This document shows positions 57,147 to 64,000 of a DNA stretch of 64,000 nucleotides, piece by piece (position 1 is the first letter of the stretch; each line of letters begins with the position of its first letter). The stretch is from Lunularia cruciata (Eukaryota > Streptophyta > Marchantiopsida > Lunulariales > Lunulariaceae). Made by a program: the position numbers and the translations under genes. The notes beneath the pieces are model-generated. The model was not told the origin of the DNA. It searched no databases and saw only the letters and a list, made by a program, of their open reading frames with translations. The DNA is taken from the NCBI GenBank assembly GCA_948567375.1, contig OX419761.1, forward strand, positions 188,501 through 252,500, read 5' to 3'.

Positions 57147-58689
57147 ATGCTATGCATATCCGTAAACCATCAACCTCTTACTGGTGCGTGCATATTCCCG
57201 GGATGGTTCTTCCGAACAATATGCACCAGATGACGGAATTCAATTTATAATCATGACAAAGGGGCACCTCAGAGGAAGCAAATGTGAATTTGAATCCCTA
57301 AAAAGTGGTCTCTCTCTTCAAACGGACACATGCTCGGAACAGGAGGCCTTGGCTCGAAGAACGAGAGAATAAACGCTGCCCATTTTGAAGACAAATGTTA
57401 AAGCCGTAAAGATCATGGCAAATCTAACTCAATTCAAATGTCCAAAAAGTTCTATTTCCTGTACCAACGCTTCTGGGCACGGGTAGGCAGGTGGTGGCCT
57501 CTTGGTACAAGGAAAGCTTTTCTTCTAGCTGTTCAGCCAGTGTGGATTAGAAAGCTACTCTCTTGTTCGTCTTATATACTTCCTCGCTGCGAAAATCCGG
57601 AACTTCAACATTAGGTTCTTTGAAATTCCAAACGCGTAAGTCGGTCTCCCTGAACGGCCTCCACCGGTACTTCATTATGATTCCAGTCTCGGCATCCAGC
57701 TGTTTGGCACAGCATATGTTGGTGCTTGCTGTATACGACCAAAAGAATCTCGAAATGTGCTTGAACTGGTCCAAATTTACAAAGGCAGCGTACTTGCCAA
57801 CCGCGTGAACTGGAACAAGCTTATACAAAAGAAATGCACCCGACACAAAAGTAAAACCACTGGAACTGGAGCTAGGAGGACGAAGTGATCGGGACAAAAA
57901 CTAGTGGCGTAGAAACATCTAAAGTAAATCTGTGCGCAATAGTCAGGTTTGTTTCCACGGTTAGAAGACTGGGATACACTTATGGAAGGTATAGAATAAT
58001 TTCTCGAGTCAAGGGGAAATGGAGTTGCGCACACGAGAAAGGGGTTTTCATGCACGCATCGCACGGTGGTTCAGGAATGTTTAGATCAGGTTGGTGCACC
58101 TTTCTACAGTGCCGCTATTCTACCGTGCCCGTGACAGACTATTTCTGGCTTTCCGATATTTAAACGGACATCTCTGTGAGTTTCGCGCCACTAAATTGAA
58201 CAGAAGGATATGACCTGGAGGCGCAAAGTCGCCGAAGATAGTTTGAAGGAAAAGGCACGCTAGTTGAATTTCAGCAGTAAGTTCATGCCGGCAGATTCCC
58301 GACGTGGTCAAAAAGCCACGTGAATATACTCAGTCGTGCTCGACCGCAAGTCTGCGTTTTGCCCGTCAACTACGCCGACGGTCCCACATGCCCGGCCGAG
58401 ATGTGCCCACGGGCATGGTTCGTTGCTCTCTGTCCCCAAAATGTATTTTCTCGCAATACCTACCTAGAGCCGGCTCCAAAGGAAACGGGTTGAACTTGCG
58501 CGTTCCACCGGCGAGCGGAGCCAGGTCCACGACGTTGGCGGGCGCAGGCGGAATGCGGACGGAGCGAGCCCTTTCACTCGATACGATCTCCGGCCTTCGT
58601 TCGCTCTCCTGCGTTCTACTCGGTCAGGGCAGCCGCTTTGTCTCCGTCGTCAAGACGTGTTTGGAAGCCCAACTACACGACGTACATAG
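57147..58689. other. Upstream intergenic region of CSLD
   Basis: The base composition is richer in G, C and CpG than the transposon block. No RNA gene was seen. One minus-strand open stretch is listed separately. Confidence 0.5.
57547..57873 (-). CDS. Unassigned open stretch, possible terminal exon
   Basis: About 108 codons open to a stop at 57547, with no ATG at its head but a pyrimidine-rich tract ending in AG (CTTCGTCCTCCTAG on the minus strand) just before it, which could be a splice acceptor. The peptide is mixed and protein-like (GAFLLYKLVPVHAVGKY, then NFKEPNVEVPDF), but I do not recognise it. It could be the last exon of a minus-strand gene or chance. Confidence 0.2.
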   Translation of the reverse strand, partial: SSSSSGFTFVSGAFLLYKLVPVHAVGKYAAFVNLDQFKHISRFFWSYTASTNICCAKQLDAETGIIMKYRWRPFRETDLRVWNFKEPNVEVPDFRSEEVYKTNKRVAF

Positions 58690-59406
58690 TACAACTTTTA
58701 GACACCCACACTACGGTGCACCCGCAGCACAGTTTTCCTTCTCCTCTTATTCACTCTCTCACACACATCAACGTCTCTTCTCGCTCCCCAATCTCATTCA
58801 ATCTCGTCTCCTCTCTTTCCTCGGCTTCTTCCTCCACTGGTTCTTGCTCGTTCGAGTTGGTGGATGCAGAATATTGATTAACAGGGAGAAAAGGAAATCT
58901 CAGAGAGGGATACTCGTTCGTTCCACTTGGGCTCGTGAGTTGCAGCCGTGTTAAGCTAAGCGCGAGGGTCAAAGTTCGACGAGTTGGGAGCTGAAAATTT
59001 ATTTATTTTGACAACAGGCGTGCGTTCGAGAGAGCGAATTTGCCGCAGCATAGTAGTTTCTATCATATGTTGGGTGTTCGACGACGGAGGAAAGCATGCT
59101 AGAGGCGAGTGAAAGCTCGGACGGGCATGCGGAAGTTAATGAGAGCTGCTTCGTGAGCTGGTCAGGTGTCTTGGCACCCGTAAGGCGATCGTACGAGCCA
59201 GTCCGCGTTTCTGGCTTCAACTACCGGCTTTTTAGACGGTTTACAAAGTATTGAAGATACAGTCAATCGTAGAGCTCGCCTCGAGCTCATACTGGAAGTT
59301 TAGAAGTTTGTCGGCACATTCCTCTTCATATTGCAAGTAGGAAAGCGCACGGATTTGATATCGTGCAGGGTACTTGAAAGAACGAACTTACTGTAAGGAG
59401 TGTAAG
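58690..59406 (+). promoter_or_regulatory. CSLD promoter and 5' leader region
   Basis: A pyrimidine-rich stretch with many CTC/TCT runs at 58736-58830 resembles the Y-patch or CT-rich start regions of plant genes. I see no convincing TATA box. The transcription start is probably near here, giving a leader of several hundred bases up to the ATG at 59407. Short upstream open frames exist, and a leader intron is possible. Confidence 0.35.
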
Positions 59407-62400
59407 ATGGCTTCTCCTGGATCTACCCTGGGAGCGGGAGGGAAGTCGTTCAGAAATTTGAGTAGTGCTCAAGGCCAAAGCCCGAGAATGAAGACCAATA
59501 GCTCGTCTCCAGTGATAGGCAATACTCGGCGTACTATGAGTGGGAGGTACGTATCTATTTCCCGGGACGAGCACGATGCATCTATTGAACTTAACGGGGA
59601 TGTGAGTTCGGAGTTCCCCTACACAGTTCATATACCTCCTACTCCCGATAATCAACCCATGTCTGCAGCCAATACTCCTCGAGGGATAGCTCCTGATCCT
59701 GTCATCGCTGGAAAAGCAGAGCAGCAGTTTGTATCGAGCACTATGTTTACTGGTGGATTTAACGCCGTCACCCGGGGGCATGTGATGGAGAAGGTGACCG
59801 ATCACGATGAAGCATCACACCCTCAAATGGCTGGGTCCAGAGGGAATAGTTGTCAGATGGAAGGATGCGATGCCAGAGCAATGAGAGACGAACGAGGGGA
59901 AGATTTACTGCCTTGCGAGTGTGCGTTCAAAATATGTCGTGATTGTTATCTTGACACACTCGCAGCAAATGGTAGATGTCCTGGGTGCAAGGACGAATAC
60001 AAGAATGAAGATGATCGGCATGAAGATGAATTACCCGAACATGTGCAGGATCGTAGGGCTCTGCCCCCGCCGAACAATCACGTTGACGACTCAGCGAAGA
60101 TGGAGAGAAGGTTATCTTTGCTCAAAACCAACAAGCCTCCCCTACTCATGAGCCAGCAACATCAAACAGGTGGTGATTCCTTTGACCATGCACGGTGGTT
60201 GTACGAGACCAAGGGCACTTACGGTTACGGTAATGCTGTGTGGCCTAAGGATGATTCATACATGGGGGGTGATGGCGGCGGCAGTAGTGGCATGGGAGCT
60301 CCCCCCCCTTCATTCAATGAGAAAGCGCGGAGGCCACTTACTCGAAAAGTGAAAATTCCAGCTGGTATCATCAGTCCCTACAGGTAAGCTCGATTGCTCT
60401 GCAGCGACTATTGGCTATCATGCCACATCTTTTCTGGTCACACATGTGCTTACTCGCCTATTCTCAATAAGGTACTGACTAATGGTTCGTCCTTGACAGA
60501 TTTCTCGCATTGTTGAGGTTGGTCGTGTTGGGATTCTTCTTGTACTGGCGAGTTGTCAATCCTAATAGAGATGCCATGTGGCTTTGGGGGATGTCCGTTG
60601 TTTGCGAAATCTGGTTTGCTTTCTCTTGGATTCTCGACCAGCTTCCCAAGCTCTGCCCCGTAAATCGCCAGACAGATCTTTCTGTTTTGAAAGATAAGTT
60701 TGAGCGCGTGACTCCCGACAACCCTCGTGGCCGTTCTGACTTGCCAGGGATCGATGTGTTCGTTTCTACTGCTGACCCTGAAAAGGAACCCCCTCTTGTG
60801 ACGGCGAACACAATCTTATCTATTTTGGCTGCCGAGTACCCGCTGGAGAAGCTCTCTTGCTACCTTTCTGACGATGGCGGTGCTCTCTTATCATTCGAGG
60901 CTCTAGCTGAGGCAGCTAGTTTCGCTAGAGTATGGGTTCCATTCTGCAGGAAGCACACCATCGAACCTCGAAACCCAGAAACCTATTTCATGTTTCGCGG
61001 TGATCCAACCAAGGGCAAGGTGCGCACAGACTTTGTCAAGGATCGGAGAAGAGTGAAACGAGAGTACGATGAATTCAAGGTGCGCATTAATGGATTGTCA
61101 GACTCTATCCGACGAAGATCAGATGCTTACAATGCACACGAGGAGATTCGCGCAAAGAGAAACGAAATTGAGACTGGGGCCGATCCCTCCATCCCATTGA
61201 ATGTCCCAAAGGCGACGTGGATGGCAGATGGTACCCACTGGCCCGGTACCTGGGTCATATCGAGTAAGGAACACAGTCGTGGTGATCACGCAGGAATTAT
61301 ACAGGTGAGCTGACGCCCTTCTTTTCCTTTCTTGTCCTTTCTTTCCAAGACCTTATTAGATGCTAGTTTGCAATATGATAATGAAGTTTGTGCATCGAAC
61401 GGCTTCTGCTCTTATTTCCCATATGTGCTTCGCTGGGTTTAAGTCTCATAGTCACGAGAATATCATACTGACAGGTTATGCTGGCACCACCCACTTGTGA
61501 GCCGATGATGGGCGGTCCCGATGAAGATAACTTGATTGACACAACCGACATCGACGTCCGCCTGCCCATGCTGGTTTACGTGTCTAGGGAGAAACGACCC
61601 GGGTACGATCACAACAAAAAAGCCGGTGCCATGAACGCTCTTGTACGAACCAGTGCTATAATGTCCAACGGACCTTTCATTTTGAATCTGGATTGTGATC
61701 ATTACATTTACAATTCCATGGCGATGAGGGAAGCTATGTGCTTCATGATGGACCGGGGCGGCGATCGGATTTGTTACGTACAGTTCCCGCAGAGGTTCGA
61801 GGGTGTGGATCCTAGCGATCGTTATGCAAATCGCAACACTGTGTTCTTCGATGTGAACATGAGAGCCTTGGATGGTCTTCAAGGTCCAGTGTATGTGGGA
61901 ACCGGTTGTGTTTTTCGCAGGATTGCACTATATGGGTTTGATCCCCCGCGTTCTCCCAAGCAACATACGTGCTGGAATTTCTGTTGTGGAGGCGATAAGA
62001 AGGGGAAGAAAAATGCGGCTAAAAAGAAGAGGGAAATCGAGGTTTCGGCTCTCAACGGAACAAGTAGTGATGATGACGACACGGAGGCCCGAGGATTACT
62101 TCCCAAACAGTACGGAAACTCAATGAGTTTTGTAGCTTCCATCCCTGTGGCTGAGTTCGCCGGAAGACCCCTTGCTGATCAGGGCATGACGAACAGCAGG
62201 CCTGCGGGAGCTTTGACGGTTCCCCGTGAGCCGCTGGATGCTGCTACAGTTGCCGAGGCTATAAATGTTATTTCATGCTTCTATGAGGATAAGACCGAAT
62301 GGGGTCAACGAGTGGGCTGGATTTACGGATCCGTTACAGAAGACGTGGTGACAGGATTTCGCATGCATAATCGTGGATGGAGGTCGATTTACTGCGTCAC

Positions 62401-63241
62401 GAAGCGAGATGCATTCAGAGGAACGGCGCCCATCAATTTAACAGATCGTCTCCACCAAGTGCTCCGTTGGGCAACTGGATCTGTAGAAATATTTTTCTCC
62501 AGGAACAACGCAATCTTTGCCAACTCGCATATGAAAATCTTGCAGCGTGTGGCGTACCTGAACGTCGGTGTCTACCCCTTCACGTCTGTTTTCCTTATCG
62601 TCTACTGTTTCCTACCAGCTCTGTCTCTCTTCTCAGGCGAGTTCATAGTGTCAAGTCTGAATGTGACTTTCTTAGTGTACTTACTCACCATTTCCATCAC
62701 ACTCTGCCTTCTGGCTATTCTCGAAGTAAAATGGTCCGGCATTACGCTCGAGGAGTGGTGGAGGAACGAGCAGTTCTGGGTTATTGGAGGAACGAGTGCC
62801 CATCTTGCTGCTGTGGCACAGGGATTGCTTAAAGTTGTCGCCGGAGTGGACATTTCTTTCACACTGACATCGAAATCAGGGGGAGACGATGAGAATGACG
62901 AGTTTGCAGATCTGTACATGGTGAAGTGGACTGCCCTTATGATCCCGCCCATCACCATCATGCTTGTGAACTTGATTGCTATTGCGGTGGCTGTGTCGAG
63001 GACATTGTACAGCGCGATCCCCCAATGGAGTAAGTTAGTTGGTGGTGTATTCTTCAGTGTTTGGGTGCTTACACATTTATATCCATTCGCGAAGGGTTTG
63101 ATGGGAAGACGGGGTCGTACTCCAACCATCGTATTCGTCTGGTCAGGACTTTTGGCTATAGTTATCTCTCTCTTGTGGGTTACAATCAGTCCTCCTGCAG
63201 ACAGCACAGGTTTGGGTGGTTCAGGATTCCAGTTTCCTTGA
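59407..63241 (+). CDS. CSLD: Cellulose synthase-like D (CSLD) glycosyltransferase, three exons
   Basis: Exons 59407-60383, 60500-61304 and 61475-63241 give 1,182 residues, normal for CSLD. The ATG at 59407 is the first in frame. A RING-like zinc finger has Cys at 149, 154, 170, 172, 177, 180, 191 and 194. [18 protein letters not shown] (309-326) precedes two membrane segments (about 327-375). Catalytic GT2 residues: DDG at 450-452, DCD at 667-669, TED at 882-884 and QVLRW at 922-926. Six or so membrane segments follow to the C-terminus [12 protein letters not shown] proteins make beta-1,4-glucan (cellulose-like) wall polymer in Golgi or plasma membrane and are important in tip-growing cells and dividing cells. 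All motifs are intact; it looks like a live gene. Which CSLD paralogue cannot be said. Confidence 0.96.
60384..60499 (+). other. CSLD intron 1
   Basis: GT at 60384 and AG at 60498-60499, 116 bp, splitting the Arg codon of IISPYR after its second base. Confidence 0.93.
61305..61474 (+). other. CSLD intron 2
   Basis: GTGAGC donor at 61305, acceptor CTGACAG ending 61474, 170 bp, phase 0 between IIQ and VMLAPP. Confidence 0.93.
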
Positions 63242-64000
63242 TGCAAGGTCGCACAAAATAGTAAGATATCGGGAATGGTGCCCCTCCTATCAGCAGTTGC
63301 AACGGCGGATAGGGTGGGACACAGGAAGAGAGGATACTGTCGTGGAAGAGGGAAATGGAGATGAGATGCAGCTTGAAGCCGACAATGTTTGGATCACGCA
63401 TTGAAGTGATCGGGAAAGTTACATTGTGCGGAAGATTATTAGTAGTAGATGTGGATGATGGAGCTACTTACCTGTTCAAGAGGCCAAAAAGTTACTTGAA
63501 CACACAAATGTGTCAATCATGTCATTTATCATAGTTTCTCCCACGGCATGGTGAAGCGCTTCAAGAACAACGGGCTCTCTCGTCTTTTCCTGGACAAGTC
63601 TAAGCTTTGGCACGAGCACACGCAAAGAGATTGGCGAGGAAGGAGAGTGTAATCTTAGAAGTAAAGAATTAGTACCTGTTTACGACTGACATGTGTACAT
63701 TATCTAGAAAATTCGATCAAGTCGATTTTCTTCATTCATTCATTCTGTTGCTAGCTATTATAGTCCCCACACTCTTGCAAGTCGTAAGTTTATGGGAACT
63801 CCCGCCTTGATTTGTCTGGTCGTGTTCCCTTAGTTCTCATTGCGAATGGGCGGCAATACACAGTTTGTGAGGAACAACACCAATGTGATATGGATTCAAT
63901 TCGGAGCAATAAATTAAAACCGTAATATTCTAACCATTCTTGTGCTCCCAGTGTAAACTAAATGTGTTATTGTTTTCTTAGTCCCTGGATTCTCCTCTTG
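63242..64000 (+). other. CSLD 3' untranslated region and downstream sequence
   Basis: No further gene. An AATAAA at 63908-63913 could direct polyadenylation, giving a 3' UTR of roughly 700 bases; other AT-rich near-signals exist. The window ends before the next gene. Confidence 0.5.

Noticed and set aside
58304-58954. A 216-codon + strand open frame just upstream of CSLD
   Set aside because: It begins at GTG, overlaps the CT-rich promoter/leader region, has no domain, and its Ser/Leu/Arg-rich composition follows from the CT-rich DNA. Chance frame.
1-64000. CRISPR arrays, bacterial operons, tRNA or rRNA genes
   Set aside because: No spaced identical repeats of CRISPR type and no tRNA-like fold noticed by eye; the gene with introns and the LTR elements mark a plant nuclear genome.

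Overview
The window looks like nuclear DNA of a land plant, probably a seed-free lineage (moss, lycophyte or fern). That guess rests on an intact, compactly spliced cellulose-synthase-like D (CSLD) gene beside a thick layer of nested Ty3/gypsy retrotransposons. Species cannot be fixed from sequence alone. Positions 1-3461 are AT-rich with no recognisable gene. Positions 3462-54220 are almost entirely nested, mostly decayed retroelements. Positions 56775-57138 are a small inverted-repeat element. Positions 59407-63241 are the one convincing host gene, CSLD, on the + strand.

The main discovery is a Ty3/gypsy family, here called MT, whose polyprotein carries a C5 cytosine DNA methyltransferase between protease and reverse transcriptase, and a PHD finger at the C-terminal end of the integrase. 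Three copies overlap the methyltransferase: MT-1 (+ strand, oldest, scattered over 3462-47733), MT-2 (- strand, 24774-34505) and MT-3 (- strand, 37634-47532, best preserved). A fourth fragment (48190-48763, - strand) keeps only the integrase end. The module order is gag, CCHC knuckles, aspartic protease, methyltransferase, RT, RNase H, integrase, PHD. The methyltransferase shows motifs I, IV, VI, VIII, IX and X in canonical order, as in DNMT3 and unlike rearranged plant DRM. MT-2 and MT-3 also have odd ends: repeat A at the 5' end and repeats B-A-B at the 3' end, a split or permuted arrangement rather than two equal LTRs. A UAG in a context resembling tobamovirus readthrough sits at the methyltransferase/RT junction in all three copies.

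The stratigraphy can be read from target-site duplications. MT-1 landed first. A chromodomain gypsy element (Chromo-1, 7499-23463, - strand) inserted into its protease. A second chromovirus (Chromo-2, 10574-21019, + strand) inserted into the RT of Chromo-1. A 3.8-kb element of unknown type (10654-14430) inserted into the left LTR of Chromo-2. Separately, an 11.9-kb block (24611-36545) carrying MT-2 split the MT-1 methyltransferase. A solo LTR of the Chromo-1 family (37194-47569) split it again, and MT-3 then inserted into that solo LTR. A relative of Chromo-1 (Chromo-3, 48764-54220) follows. Stop codons and terminal duplications show many C-to-T and G-to-A changes, as expected for heavily methylated plant repeats.

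How the parts would work together is inference. The MT element could carry its own writer (methyltransferase) and reader (PHD finger) of chromatin state, so it might mark its own DNA or choose where it integrates. MT-3 itself has several nonsense codons and one 7-base deletion, so this copy is not expected to be active without readthrough and repair.
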